From assembly GCF_019112525.1 (NCBI RefSeq), contig NZ_CP077800.1, forward strand, positions 2,790,001 to 2,854,000: DNA of 64,000 bases, read 5' to 3'. Both the position numbers and the translations under genes were made by a program. Every line of letters begins with the position of its first letter. The stretch's first letter is position 1. Positions 25,658 to 34,555 of this stretch are shown here, in pieces. The notes below the pieces were generated by a model. That model searched no databases and was not told where the DNA came from. It was given only the letters and a program-made list of their open reading frames with translations. The DNA is from Modestobacter sp. L9-4 (GTDB taxonomy: Bacteria; Actinomycetota; Actinomycetes; Mycobacteriales; Geodermatophilaceae).

Positions 25658-27967
25658 ATGCCCGGTGCCGGTTCCGGTGGCGTCGCCGGGCCCCCCGCGG
25701 CTCCCCGGCCCTCCTCCGGTGCCGTGCCCACCGACGGGCTGCCGCCGGCCGGCACGCCGACGCCCGACGGCGCCGGGGTCCCGCTGGCCGACCTGCTCGA
25801 CGGCGGCGCCGCCTGGACCGACCGCTCCGGCGCGGCCCCGGTGGAGGCCGACGACGGCGAGGCGCACGAGGGTCCCGGGGCGGTCGGTCTCGGTGCGAAG
25901 GTCCGCGCCGTGCTGCGGGTGCGCGACTTCCGCCGGCTGTGGCTGTCGATGACGCTGTCCAGCTTCGGCGACTGGCTCGGCCTGCTGGCGATCACCGCGA
26001 CCGCGACCTCGCTGGTCGACGGGTTCGCCGCGGCCAACTTCGCCCTCGGCGGCGTGCTGCTCTTCCGGCTGCTCCCCGCGATCGTCCTCGGCCCGCTGGC
26101 CGGCGCCTTCGCCGACCGCTTCGACCGGCGCCGCACGATGGTGGTCTCCGACGTCCTGCGGTTCGCGCTCTTCGCCTCGATCCCGGTCGTCGACGACCTG
26201 GTGTGGCTGTTCATCGCCCAGTTCCTCATCGAGGCGATCAGCCTGTTCTGGATCCCGGCCAAGGAGGCCGCCGTCCCGAACATGCTCCGCAAGGACCAGC
26301 TGGAGCCGGCGAACCAGCTGTCGCTGGTCACCACCTACGGGCTCACCCCGGTCGCCGCGGCTGCGGTGTTCGCCCTGCTCGCCTCCCTCGGCGGCGGGCT
26401 CAGCGACGTCCTGCCCGGCGTCGACGAGGTCGACCTGGCGCTCTACCTGAACGCGCTGACCTTCCTGGTCGCGGCCGTGGTCATCTGGAACCTGCCCTCG
26501 ATCAGCGGGCGGCGGGCGGCGGGCGTGCAGGTCACCGGGGAGAGCTTCTTCGGCTCGCTGCGCGAGGGCTTCTCCTTCGCCGGGCACACCCCCCTGGTGC
26601 GCGGGCTGGTCGTGGGCATCACCGGCGCCTTCGTCGCCGCCGGCGTCGTGATCGCCACCGGCCAGGCGTTCGTCGAGGCGCTCGGCGGCGGGCAGGCGGC
26701 CTACGGCGTGCTGTTCGGTGCCGTGTTCGTCGGCCTGGGTCTCGGGATCGCGCTCGGCCCCAGCGTGGCCCACGACCTGTCCCGCGAGCGGCTGTTCGGC
26801 ATCGCCATCGTCGGGGCCGGCGGCACGCTGCTGGTGCTGGGCTCCACGGTCGCGCTGTGGATCGCCCTGCTGCTGGTCGTGCTCATGGGCTTCTTCGCCG
26901 GCGTCGCCTACCTGTCCGGCTTCACCCTGCTCGGCACCGAGATCGACGACGCGATCCGCGGCCGCACGTTCGCCCTGGTCCAGTCGCTGGTCCGCGCCGC
27001 GCTCATCGTGTCGCTGGGCCTGACGCCGCTCCTGGTGGGCGTGATCGGCCAGCGCCGCGTCGACCTCGGCGCGTTCACCCTGCCGGTGACGGGGGAGCGG
27101 GTCCTGCTCCTGGTGGCCGGCCTGCTGGCCGTGCTCGTCGGCCTGCTGGCCTACCGGCAGATGGACGACGGCCGCCCGGTGCCGCTGGTCGCCGACGTGA
27201 TGACCGCGCTGCGGCGTGACACCACCGCCCGCCGCCGCCTGGCCGGGGGCGGGGTGTTCATCGCCTTCGAGGGCGGGGAGGGCGCGGGCAAGTCCACCCA
27301 GGTGCGCCGGCTGCAGGAGTGGCTGACCGAGGAGGGCCTGGTCGCCAGCACCACCCGCGAGCCCGGCGGGACGGCGCTGGGCGGCAAGATCCGCGCGATG
27401 CTGCTGGACCCGGCGAGCGCCGGGCTCTCCCCGCGCGCCGAGGCGCTGATGTACGCCGCCGACCGCGCCCAGCACGTGCACGACGTGCTGCGCCCGGCCC
27501 TCGACGCCGGCGAGGTGGTCATCACCGATCGGTTCGTCGACAGCTCGCTGGCCTACCAGGGCGCCGGCCGCACCATCCCCATGGACGACGTCCGGTCCAT
27601 CTCCCGCTGGGCCACCCAGGGGCTGCGGCCCGACCTGACCGTGCTGCTCGACCTGCCCCCCGAGGTGGGGCTGGCCCGGGCCCGGGGGCGCGCCGTGGCC
27701 GACCGGCTCGAGTCGGAGTCCCTGGACTTCCACCAGCGCGTGCGGCGCACGTTCCAGGCCCTGGCCGAGGCCGAGCCCGACCGCTACCTGGTGCTGGACG
27801 CCCGGCAGACCCCCGAGGAGCTCGCCGCGTCCATCCGGGTGCGCACCAGCACGCTGCTGGAGGGGCTGCCGCTGCAGCAGCTGCCCACCGACGCGGAGGT
27901 CCCGCGCAGCCGCCGGCACGCCGACCACGTCGTCCAGACCGGCCCGACGCCGGAGCTGCACCCGTGA
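25658..27967 (+). CDS. tmk: MFS transporter fused to thymidylate kinase
   Basis: From ATG 25658 the protein is 769 residues (GTG 25544 would add 38). Residues ~85-505 form an MFS-type permease: RDFRRLWLSMTLSSFGDWLG, then PLAGAFADRFDRRRTMVVSD as the loop 2-3 motif, and about 11-12 hydrophobic helices. After a short linker the C-terminal ~235 residues are dTMP kinase: P-loop FEGGEGAGKSTQ (~537), the DR-x motif ITDRFVDSSLAYQGAGR, and LLDLPPEVGLARARGR in the lid region. It phosphorylates dTMP to dTDP. A fused MFS module is known in actinobacterial annotations; its substrate is not. The arrangement topA-tmk-holB is typical of actinobacteria. Confidence 0.9.
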   Translation: MPGAGSGGVAGPPAAPRPSSGAVPTDGLPPAGTPTPDGAGVPLADLLDGGAAWTDRSGAAPVEADDGEAHEGPGAVGLGAKVRAVLRVRDFRRLWLSMTLSSFGDWLGLLAITATATSLVDGFAAANFALGGVLLFRLLPAIVLGPLAGAFADRFDRRRTMVVSDVLRFALFASIPVVDDLVWLFIAQFLIEAISLFWIPAKEAAVPNMLRKDQLEPANQLSLVTTYGLTPVAAAAVFALLASLGGGLSDVLPGVDEVDLALYLNALTFLVAAVVIWNLPSISGRRAAGVQVTGESFFGSLREGFSFAGHTPLVRGLVVGITGAFVAAGVVIATGQAFVEALGGGQAAYGVLFGAVFVGLGLGIALGPSVAHDLSRERLFGIAIVGAGGTLLVLGSTVALWIALLLVVLMGFFAGVAYLSGFTLLGTEIDDAIRGRTFALVQSLVRAALIVSLGLTPLLVGVIGQRRVDLGAFTLPVTGERVLLLVAGLLAVLVGLLAYRQMDDGRPVPLVADVMTALRRDTTARRRLAGGGVFIAFEGGEGAGKSTQVRRLQEWLTEEGLVASTTREPGGTALGGKIRAMLLDPASAGLSPRAEALMYAADRAQHVHDVLRPALDAGEVVITDRFVDSSLAYQGAGRTIPMDDVRSISRWATQGLRPDLTVLLDLPPEVGLARARGRAVADRLESESLDFHQRVRRTFQALAEAEPDRYLVLDARQTPEELAASIRVRTSTLLEGLPLQQLPTDAEVPRSRRHADHVVQTGPTPELHP

Positions 27968-28039
27968 GCGACGCCTTCCCCCGCGAGCCCGGGGTGGGCC
28001 TCGGGACGGGGCCGGGCCCGGCTGAGGGACGATGAGGGC

Positions 28040-29218
28040 GTGACCGCGACCGGGGTGTGGGCCGACGTCGTCGGGCAGCCGGCGGTCGTCGCCGAGCTGC
28101 AGGCCGCGGTGGCCTCGCCGTCCGCGATGACCCACGCCTGGCTGTTCACCGGCCCGCCCGGCTCGGGCCGGTCGGTGGCCGCGCGTGCCTTCGCTGCGGC
28201 GCTGCAGTGCCCCAACGGCGGCGACGGCACCTGCCACGAGTGCCGCACGGTGCTCGCCGGCAGCCACGCCGACGTGCACCGGATCGTGCCCGAGGGGCTG
28301 TCGATCAGTGCCGCGGAGGTGCGCGCCATCGTCGGCACCGCAGCGCGCGCCCCGTCGCGGGGGCGCTGGCAGATCGTGCTGGTCGAGGACGCCGACCGGA
28401 TGACCGAGGCGGCGTCCAACGCGGTGCTCAAGACCCTGGAGGAGCCGCCGGCGCGCGCGGTGATCCTGCTCTGCGCGCCCTCGCTGCACCCCGACGACGT
28501 CTCGGTCACCATCCGGTCGCGCTGCCGGGTCGTGCCGCTGCGCACCCCCACGATCGAGGCGGTCACCGAGGTGCTGGTCCGCCGCGACGGCATCGACCCC
28601 GCGCTGGCCTCGTGGGCGGCGGCGGCCGCCGCCGGGCACGTCGGGCGCGCCCGGCACCTGGCCCGCGACGAGTCGGCCCGGCTGGCCCGCAAGGCGGTGC
28701 TGGACATCCCGCTGTCGCTGGTCTCGCTGGCCGCCTGCCTTAACGCCGCCGACGACCTGGTCGGCACGGCGAAGGAGGAGACCGACAAGGCCGTGGCCGA
28801 GGTCGACGTCCCCGAGACGGAGGCGGTGAAGGCCAGCCTGGGCATGGGGGCCCGCGGGCCGGGCGTGGCCGCGGCCAGCCGCGGCGCCGGCCAGCTCAAG
28901 GAGCTGGAGAAGCGGCAGAAGTCCCGGGCCACCCGGATCGGCCGTGACTCCCTGGACCGGGCGCTGGTCGACCTGGCCGCGATGTACCGCGACGCGCTGG
29001 TGGTCAGCGCGGCGTCGGCGGCCTCGGCCGAGCTGACCGTGCCGCTGGCCCACCCCGACCGGCGTGCCGACGCCGTCGAGCTGGCCCGCCGGATCGGTGC
29101 CGACGGTGCGCTGCGCCGGATCGACGCGGTGCTGGCCGCCCGCACCGCGCTGGAGCAGAACGTGAAGCCGCAGATCGCGGTCGAGGCGCTCACCGTGGCG
29201 CTGCGGCTGCCTGCCTGA
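28040..29218 (+). CDS. holB: DNA polymerase III subunit delta'
   Basis: A 392-residue clamp-loader subunit. VWADVVGQPAVVAELQAAVA opens the AAA+ domain. The P-loop region is FTGPPGSGRSVAARAFAAAL (~residues 35-54; the usual K is R, as in many delta' subunits). A zinc cluster follows, LQCPNGGDGTCHECRTV (CxnC-x2-C), and sensor-like VEDADRMTEAASNAVLKTLEEPP and TIRSRC(R) are conserved. It loads the sliding clamp with DnaX and HolA. GTG start, 72 bp after tmk, in the standard tmk-holB order. Confidence 0.93.
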   Translation: MTATGVWADVVGQPAVVAELQAAVASPSAMTHAWLFTGPPGSGRSVAARAFAAALQCPNGGDGTCHECRTVLAGSHADVHRIVPEGLSISAAEVRAIVGTAARAPSRGRWQIVLVEDADRMTEAASNAVLKTLEEPPARAVILLCAPSLHPDDVSVTIRSRCRVVPLRTPTIEAVTEVLVRRDGIDPALASWAAAAAAGHVGRARHLARDESARLARKAVLDIPLSLVSLAACLNAADDLVGTAKEETDKAVAEVDVPETEAVKASLGMGARGPGVAAASRGAGQLKELEKRQKSRATRIGRDSLDRALVDLAAMYRDALVVSAASAASAELTVPLAHPDRRADAVELARRIGADGALRRIDAVLAARTALEQNVKPQIAVEALTVALRLPA

Positions 29219-29267
29219 GCTCCGCCCGTCCCGGCGGGGGCGTCGCAGCCGGACCGGGACGGTGCCG

Positions 29268-29273
29268 TAAGCT
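29268..29273 (+). promoter_or_regulatory. Candidate -10 element for tRNA-Thr
   Basis: TAAGCT matches TAnnnT and places the transcription start about 7-8 nt before the mature tRNA 5' end, as is common for actinobacterial tRNA genes. Confidence 0.45.
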
Positions 29274-29287
29274 CACCCGCGCAGTCC

Positions 29288-29360
29288 GCCGCCTTAGCTC
29301 AGTCGGTAGAGCGTCTCACTCGTAATGAGAAGGTCGTCGGTTCGATTCCGACAGGCGGCT
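29288..29360 (+). tRNA. tRNA-Thr (CGT anticodon)
   Basis: A 73-nt cloverleaf is seen. The acceptor stem pairs GCCGCCT (29288-29294) with AGGCGGC (29353-29359), discriminator T. The D arm is GCTC-AGTCGGTA-GAGC. The anticodon stem is TCTCA/TGAGA with loop CTCGTAA, giving anticodon CGT, which reads the Thr codon ACG. The T arm is GTCGG-TTCGATT-CCGAC. The 3' CCA is not encoded. The 68 bp to the next, convergent gene shows no strong terminator. Confidence 0.97.
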
Positions 29361-29428
29361 CGCACCTGGCCGGTCAGCCCTCTGCTGGCAGGTCGGTCGC
29401 GGGTGAGGAGTCCCCGTGGCCGGACGGG

Positions 29429-31990
29429 TCAGAGGGCGTGCAGCACCGAGCGCGCCTCGGGGCGGCCGGGCCCGCGCAGCCAGGCGGGCAGGTCCTCGAC
29501 CGGCATGGGTCTGCCCAGGTGCCAGCCCTGCACCAGGTCGCAGCCGGTGGAGGCGATGAGGTCCCAGGTCGTGCCGTCCTCGACGCCCTCGGCCACGACC
29601 TCCAGGCCCATGTGCCGGCCCAGGTCGACGATGGCGCGGACGATCCCGAGGTCCTCGCCGGTCTCCCGCAGCCCCGTGACGAAGCTCTGGTCGATCTTCA
29701 CCTCGTGCACCGGCAGCCGCTTGAGGTAGGACAACGAGGAGTAGCCCGTCCCGAAGTCGTCGACCGACAGCCGGCAGCCCAGGTCACGCAGCCGGTGCAG
29801 CAGGGCGATGGCGCGGGTCGGGTCGGCCATCACCGAGCCCTCGGTCACCTCGAGGGTCAGCCGGGCGGCGGGCACGTCGTGCCGGCGGAGGAGGCGCTGC
29901 ACCTCGTCGACGAGATCGGCGTCGTGCAGGCTGCGGGTGGAGAGGTTCACCGCGATGCCCAGGTCGATGCCCTGCCGCCGCCAGGCGGCGACCGCGGCGA
30001 GGGACTGGTCGAGCACCACGGTCGTCAGCGGGCCGATGAGACCGCTGCGCTCGGCGATCGGGATGAACTCCGCCGGGGAGATCCAGCCGAGCTCGGCGTG
30101 CTCCCACCGGACGAGGGCCTCGACGCTCACGGTCGTCCCGGTGTCCGCGCGGGCCTGGGGCTGCACGTGCACCCGCAGGTCGCCGCGGGTGAGGGCGGAG
30201 CGCAGCTCGGCCACCAGGGTGAGCCGGCGCGGGTCGGTGGAGTCCAGGTCGGCGTCGTAGACCCGCAGGCCACGGCCGGAGGCCTTGGCGTCGTACATGG
30301 CCAGGTCCGCCCTCTTGAGCAGGCCGGCGGGGTCGCCGGCGTGCTGCGGGGCGAGCGCGAGGCCCAGGGAGCCACCGATCTCGACCTCCATGCCGTCGAG
30401 CACCACCGGGTGCTCCAGGACGCGCAGCGCGCGGCGGGCGATCCGGACGACGGCGTCCTCGTCGCCGCTGGCCCCGACCAGGACGGCGAACTCGTCGCCG
30501 CCGAGGCGGGCGACCACGCCGGCGGTCCCGATGGCCGCGGTCAGCCGGGCGCCGACCTCGATGAGCAGCAGGTCGCCCTGCTGGTGGCCGAGGGTGTCGT
30601 TGACCTCCTTGAACCCGTCGAGGTCCAGGATCATCACGGTCGCACCCGCCGACGCCCCGGCGGCGACCTCGTCCAGCGCGCCGGACAGCCGGCGCATCAG
30701 CATCGCCCGGTTGGGCAGCCCGGTCAGCGCGTCGTGCAGCGCCTCGTGCCGCAGCTGGTCGACCAGCTCGCCGTTCTGCAGGGCGACGCTGGCGTGGTTG
30801 GCGACGGTCTCCATGATCAGGACGTCGTCCTGGTCGTAGCTGCGGACGTCCCCGAGCCGGTCGGTGACGATCAGTGCGCCGAGCACGCCGGCCCCGCCGC
30901 GGAGCGGGACGGCCAGGGCTTCGCGGGCCTTGTGCCCGTCGAGCCAGGCGCGCATCTCCGGGTCACGGGTGCCGCGGGGGATCAGCACGGTGGCACCGTC
31001 GTCGACGACCTGGGAGAGCAGCCACCCGTCCTCGGCGCTCTGCGGGGCCTCCGCGCGGGTGAGCCGGTCGGTCGCCCCGAGCCGGACGGTGGCGACGTCG
31101 CCCTGCGCGGAGGCGAGGAACGCGACCTCGGCGCGCTCGGAGTGCAGCAGCTCCTTGGCCTCGCCCAGCACGCTGCCGAGCACCTGCTCGACCTCCGGTG
31201 AGCTGCTGACCGCCTGGGTGAAGCGGAAGAGCCGTTCCAGGTTGAGGTGGCGGTCGGTGAGCGAGGCGTGGGCGCGGTAGCCGAGCAGGAGCCCGGCGAA
31301 GGTGGGCACGAGCAGCCAGGCGTTGGCGGGGGAGGCGTCGAGGCTGGTGACGGCGACCAGCGCGAGGGTGATCACGACCGGGGCGGCGGGCTCGCCGCGC
31401 AGCAGGTCGCGCAGCAGCTCGCGCACGTGGACGCCCCGCTCGTACACCGCGATGACGAGGGTGAGGGCGATCGTGCCGATGCAGTTGGCGGCGATCGGCC
31501 CCAGGTAGGCGCCGAGCCAGAGCCACGGGACGTCGGGGTGCACGGAGGCGAGCAACCGGAACAGTGCGACGGCGACGGCCGTCTGCAGGCTGATCAGCGC
31601 CAGGTTCCAGACGGTCTTCAGCGGCGCCGAGCGCCGGTGCAGCACGAACACGGCGGCCGAGCCGACCAGCCGGCCGGCCAGCAGCGCGAGCGGACCGGCG
31701 AAGACGAGCCCGAGGACGAGCGGCAGCTCGCTCACCGAGACCGTCTGCGCCTCGCGTCTGGTCTGCAGGTGGAAGACGCAGGCCTCGGTGGCGGCGAAGC
31801 CGACGGCGAGCAGCCACCAGGGCAGCGTCACCGTCGTCCGGAACGGCCCGTCGTCGAGCAGGGGGCCGCCGACGGCGGCGGCGAGCGCCAGGAGCACCGC
31901 GGTCTGCAGCAGCACCAGGACGCTCTTGAGGTGCCCACGGAGCCACGGCAGCCGCGCGGTCGCGGTCCCGGTCCCCTCACTGGTGCCCAC
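29429..31990 (-). CDS. Membrane GAF-GGDEF-EAL cyclic-di-GMP signalling protein
   Basis: An 853-residue protein. GTG 31990 is chosen because AGGAGG lies ~9 bases upstream; an upstream GTG would add 24 residues across the terminator of the preceding gene. Residues ~1-240 hold about 8 membrane helices (a MASE-like sensor). A GAF domain follows (~265-415, EREAVAFLASA region and ALAVPLRGGAGVLGALIVTD). The GGDEF domain is intact (ARLGGDEFAVLVG, ~493) and so is the EAL domain (VSVEALVRWEHAELGWISP, ~622; later DDFGTGYSSLSYLKRLP and KIDQSF). It may synthesise, degrade or both. It is the second c-di-GMP protein in the window and is not in an operon. Confidence 0.93.
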   Translation of the reverse strand: MGTSEGTGTATARLPWLRGHLKSVLVLLQTAVLLALAAAVGGPLLDDGPFRTTVTLPWWLLAVGFAATEACVFHLQTRREAQTVSVSELPLVLGLVFAGPLALLAGRLVGSAAVFVLHRRSAPLKTVWNLALISLQTAVAVALFRLLASVHPDVPWLWLGAYLGPIAANCIGTIALTLVIAVYERGVHVRELLRDLLRGEPAAPVVITLALVAVTSLDASPANAWLLVPTFAGLLLGYRAHASLTDRHLNLERLFRFTQAVSSSPEVEQVLGSVLGEAKELLHSERAEVAFLASAQGDVATVRLGATDRLTRAEAPQSAEDGWLLSQVVDDGATVLIPRGTRDPEMRAWLDGHKAREALAVPLRGGAGVLGALIVTDRLGDVRSYDQDDVLIMETVANHASVALQNGELVDQLRHEALHDALTGLPNRAMLMRRLSGALDEVAAGASAGATVMILDLDGFKEVNDTLGHQQGDLLLIEVGARLTAAIGTAGVVARLGGDEFAVLVGASGDEDAVVRIARRALRVLEHPVVLDGMEVEIGGSLGLALAPQHAGDPAGLLKRADLAMYDAKASGRGLRVYDADLDSTDPRRLTLVAELRSALTRGDLRVHVQPQARADTGTTVSVEALVRWEHAELGWISPAEFIPIAERSGLIGPLTTVVLDQSLAAVAAWRRQGIDLGIAVNLSTRSLHDADLVDEVQRLLRRHDVPAARLTLEVTEGSVMADPTRAIALLHRLRDLGCRLSVDDFGTGYSSLSYLKRLPVHEVKIDQSFVTGLRETGEDLGIVRAIVDLGRHMGLEVVAEGVEDGTTWDLIASTGCDLVQGWHLGRPMPVEDLPAWLRGPGRPEARSVLHAL

Positions 31991-32021
31991 CTGGCCCCAC
32001 CTCCTGCGGGGACCAACGGCA

Positions 32022-32053
32022 GAGCGGGGTGGGCCCTTGAGCCCACCCCGCTC
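32022..32053 (-). terminator. Hairpin terminator after the subtilase gene
   Basis: A perfect 13-bp stem (GAGCGGGGTGGGC at 32022-32034 with its complement at 32041-32053) and a 6-nt loop lie 84 bp past the subtilase stop and just before the ribosome-binding site of the GGDEF-EAL gene, so they should insulate the two. Confidence 0.65.
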
Positions 32054-32136
32054 CGACGTCACCCGCGTGGGTCAGGACGCGGGTCGACCACCGCTGCCCG
32101 GACGCTTGGTCCGGCCGCCCCAGGTGGTCGCCACGC

Positions 32137-33654
32137 TCAGCGCCAACCCTCGTCGCGCCAGGTGCGGGCCGACCAGGAGTCGTCCCGCCAGGTGCGGGCC
32201 GACCACGAGTCGTCACGCCAGGTGCGGGCCGACCACTGGTCGGAGGTGTAGGACACCCCGCTCCAGTCGTTGCCGGTCCACGTGGCGGTCGGCCAGACGC
32301 CCCGGTTCCACGCGCCGCCGGTCAGCGCCGCGCCGCGCCAGTTGCCGCCGTTCCAGGCGGTGCCGTCGCTGGTCGACCGGGCCCAGGCGGCCCCGTTCCA
32401 GGCGCGGCCGAACAGGTCGACCTCGCCGGTCAGCTCGGTGCTGCCGTTCGAGACGTGCGACGACCCGCGGGAGGCCTCCAGCGAGCCGGTGCCCCGGCTC
32501 CACCCGATCGCCGGGGCGATCGGCTGCGGCAGCGGCGCCTTCGGCAGCTTCTGCGCCGTGACGACGTCGATCGTGCCGGCACCGGCCAGCTTCGTCGGGG
32601 CCGTGGACACACCGCTCGCCGAGTGGGTGATCACGCCCTTGACCTGGTCGGGGGTCAGCAGCGGGAACGCCTGCAGCAGCAGGGCGACCTCGCCGCTGAC
32701 GACCGCGGCGGCCTGCGAGGTGCCCGAGGCGCGGGCGAACCGGTCACCGACACGGGCCTGCGGGTTCGCGACGTCGGCGGTGCCGCCCGGCACGCGCAGA
32801 CCCAGCACCGAGACGCCCGGGGCGACCACGTCGACGTGCCGGCCGTCGGTCCCGTGCGTCGACCAGCTGGGGACCGTGTCGTCGGAGCGGGTGACCGTGC
32901 CGGCGTCGTCCATGGCGCCGACGGCGAGCACGAAGGGGTCGCTGGCGGGGTTGGCGAGGGTCTTGGTCGTGTCGCCCTCATTGCCGCCGGCCACCACGAC
33001 GACGATGCCGTGCTTCCAGGCGTTCTCCACCGCGTAGGCGAGCGGGTCGACGCTGCTGCTCTGCAGCGAGTCGGTGCCGTAGGACAGGTTGATGACCCGG
33101 ATGTTGAGGCCCGGGTCCTTCGCGTGCTCGACGGTCCAGTCGATCCCGGCGATGACCTGGGTGACGTCGACGGCACCGTTGCCGGCGCCGACCTTGACGT
33201 TGACCAGGGTGGAGTCCGGCGCGATGCCGGCGAAACGGCCCGGGTTCGCGTAGGACGCCGGTGTGCCGGCGACGTCGCGGCCGGCGATGATCGAGGCCAG
33301 GTGCGTGCCGTGGCCGAAGCCGTCGACGTGCGCGGCGTCCCGGTCCTGGCTGTCGAAGGACAGGTCCGGGCCGGTGACGACGTTGCCGCTGGTGAGACCC
33401 GGCACCGGTGCGACGCCGGTGTCGATGAGGGCGACGCCGATGCCCCGCCCGGTGATCCCGCTGGCGTAGGAGGTGTGCGCGCCGAGCACCTCGGCGACGT
33501 TGTAGAGCGAGCCCTTGTCCGCGACCGCGTCGTACCCGAGGGAGCCGGTCGCCGCGTTCGCGGGGACGGCGCCCAGGACGACGGCGGCGAGGGTGGAGCC
33601 GGCGACGACGGCAGCGCTCGTGCGCCGGCTGCGGGGCAGTGCGGACGAGCTCAT
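32137..33654 (-). CDS. Secreted subtilisin-like serine protease with Trp-rich C-terminal repeats
   Basis: A 505-residue S8 protease. ATG 33654 begins a clear signal peptide (basic RSRRTS, then AAVVAGSTLAAVVLGAVPANA). The catalytic triad is complete: Asp in GIGVALIDTGVAPV (~residue 78), His in GFGHGTHLASIIAG (~115), Ser in ASGTSQAAAVVSGEVALLL (~316); the oxyanion Asn is in VVVAGGNEGD. After the protease domain (~380) come Trp-rich repeats: several WNG-x-x-W units, then near-identical WSARTWRDD units at the extreme C-terminus. Such tails are seen in some actinobacterial subtilases and probably bind wall or surface. Upstream 275 bp (33655-33929) contain no gene and no firm promoter. Confidence 0.92.
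   Translation of the reverse strand: MSSSALPRSRRTSAAVVAGSTLAAVVLGAVPANAATGSLGYDAVADKGSLYNVAEVLGAHTSYASGITGRGIGVALIDTGVAPVPGLTSGNVVTGPDLSFDSQDRDAAHVDGFGHGTHLASIIAGRDVAGTPASYANPGRFAGIAPDSTLVNVKVGAGNGAVDVTQVIAGIDWTVEHAKDPGLNIRVINLSYGTDSLQSSSVDPLAYAVENAWKHGIVVVVAGGNEGDTTKTLANPASDPFVLAVGAMDDAGTVTRSDDTVPSWSTHGTDGRHVDVVAPGVSVLGLRVPGGTADVANPQARVGDRFARASGTSQAAAVVSGEVALLLQAFPLLTPDQVKGVITHSASGVSTAPTKLAGAGTIDVVTAQKLPKAPLPQPIAPAIGWSRGTGSLEASRGSSHVSNGSTELTGEVDLFGRAWNGAAWARSTSDGTAWNGGNWRGAALTGGAWNRGVWPTATWTGNDWSGVSYTSDQWSARTWRDDSWSARTWRDDSWSARTWRDEGWR
32151..32240 (-). repeat. Three 30-bp tandem repeats coding for the WSARTWRDD(S) tail
   Basis: Three consecutive 30-bp units (32151-32180, 32181-32210, 32211-32240) share CCAGGTGCGGGCCGACCA and differ at a few positions. 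They encode ten-residue units at the C-terminus of the subtilase. Confidence 0.85.
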
Positions 33655-33929
33655 GAGCGCATCCGTGTGAGGTGACCTGATGACATTCCGTTGTCCCATC
33701 TGTGCGGTCTGCTGACGGTGTCCAGCCGTCCGTGGCATGACGACACTGTGAGTAGCGCACCGGCGACTGTCGGTGTCATCACCCCGGGGGTGCTTGTCAT
33801 CCCTGCGGGCGACCACCGCGGGGGCCGGAACCCCGAACGGGTCGCCACGGTGAGCTCGCGGGCTGACGGGTGAGCCCTCGACAGGCAGGTGGGGACGGGG
33901 ACCCGACGCGCGCCGGGCAGGCGGTCCGG

Positions 33930-34340
33930 TCAGGGGACGACGGGTTCGACGTCGCGGGTGCAGAACATGCACACCGAGGCGTCGACCGGGATGAAGCTCT
34001 TGCAGTGGTCGCACTCGCGACTGCCCTGCGCGCCTGCCGCCTCACGTCCGGTCGCGCGACGGACCGCCTGCACCAGCAGCATGATCGTGAAGGCCAGCAG
34101 GAGGAACGAGACGAACGACGTCAGGAACGACCCGTAACGGATGTCGGAGCCGTTCACCGTCAGCACCAGGGCACTGAAGTCCGGGGTGCCGAACACAGCG
34201 GCGACCAGCGGGAGGATGACGTCCCCGACCAGGGACTCGACGACCGCCGCGAAGGCGGCGCCGATCGCCAGGCCCACGGCGAGGTCGATCAGGCTCCCGG
34301 AGAAGGCGAAGTTCTTGAAGCTGGTCAGCATCGAGCGCAT
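33930..34340 (-). CDS. mscL: Large-conductance mechanosensitive channel with C-terminal zinc ribbon
   Basis: A 136-residue MscL. LTSFKNFAFSGSLIDLAVGLAIGAAFAAVVESLV is the conserved N-terminal helix and TM1, and FLTSFVSFLLLAFTIMLLVQAV is TM2. It opens under membrane tension to release solutes during osmotic downshock. In place of the usual helical C-terminal bundle the tail is CDHCKSFIPVDASVCMFCTRDV, two CxxC pairs that should bind a metal such as zinc. Start ATG 34340 has GAGGAG 5 bases upstream; ATG 34331 is an alternative. Confidence 0.95.
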   Translation of the reverse strand: MRSMLTSFKNFAFSGSLIDLAVGLAIGAAFAAVVESLVGDVILPLVAAVFGTPDFSALVLTVNGSDIRYGSFLTSFVSFLLLAFTIMLLVQAVRRATGREAAGAQGSRECDHCKSFIPVDASVCMFCTRDVEPVVP

Positions 34341-34371
34341 GAGGACTCCTCGCCGGTGCGGGTGGGCGCGA

Positions 34372-34377
34372 AGACTA
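34372..34377 (-). promoter_or_regulatory. Candidate -10 element for mscL
   Basis: On the minus strand TAGTCT (TAnnnT) lies ~31 bases before the mscL ATG. No clear -35 is visible at 17 bp. Confidence 0.35.
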
Positions 34378-34485
34378 ACGGTTCTGCGCCCAGTCCGCAG
34401 ACGGGTGCAGGACCCGGGCGCCGTCCCCTGCGCGGGTCGGGCGGCGTGGGGCCCGCAGCACCGACGTCACCCCGCAGACGCGGAA

Positions 34486-34516
34486 CGGCGGCGCACCCCG
34501 GTGGGGTGCGCCGCCG
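34486..34516 (-). terminator. Hairpin terminator after ppa
   Basis: A perfect 14-bp inverted repeat (CGGCGGCGCACCCC, loop GGT, then its complement) lies 40 bp past the ppa stop. It has no U-tract but is very stable. Confidence 0.75.
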
Positions 34517-34555
34517 TCTGGTCGGTGCGCGTTCGGCGGGAGGACCGCCGAGGGG

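Noticed and set aside
25457-29053. Minus-strand open frame of about 1200 codons
   Set aside because: Antisense to the MFS-tmk and holB genes; composition is Gln/Gly/His/Arg-rich with no domain.
33655-33929. Possible regulatory RNA or small ORFs between mscL and the subtilase
   Set aside because: TGTCAT-like words recur and a short dyad CACCCCGGGGGTG is present, but no stable conserved structure or coding signal could be supported.
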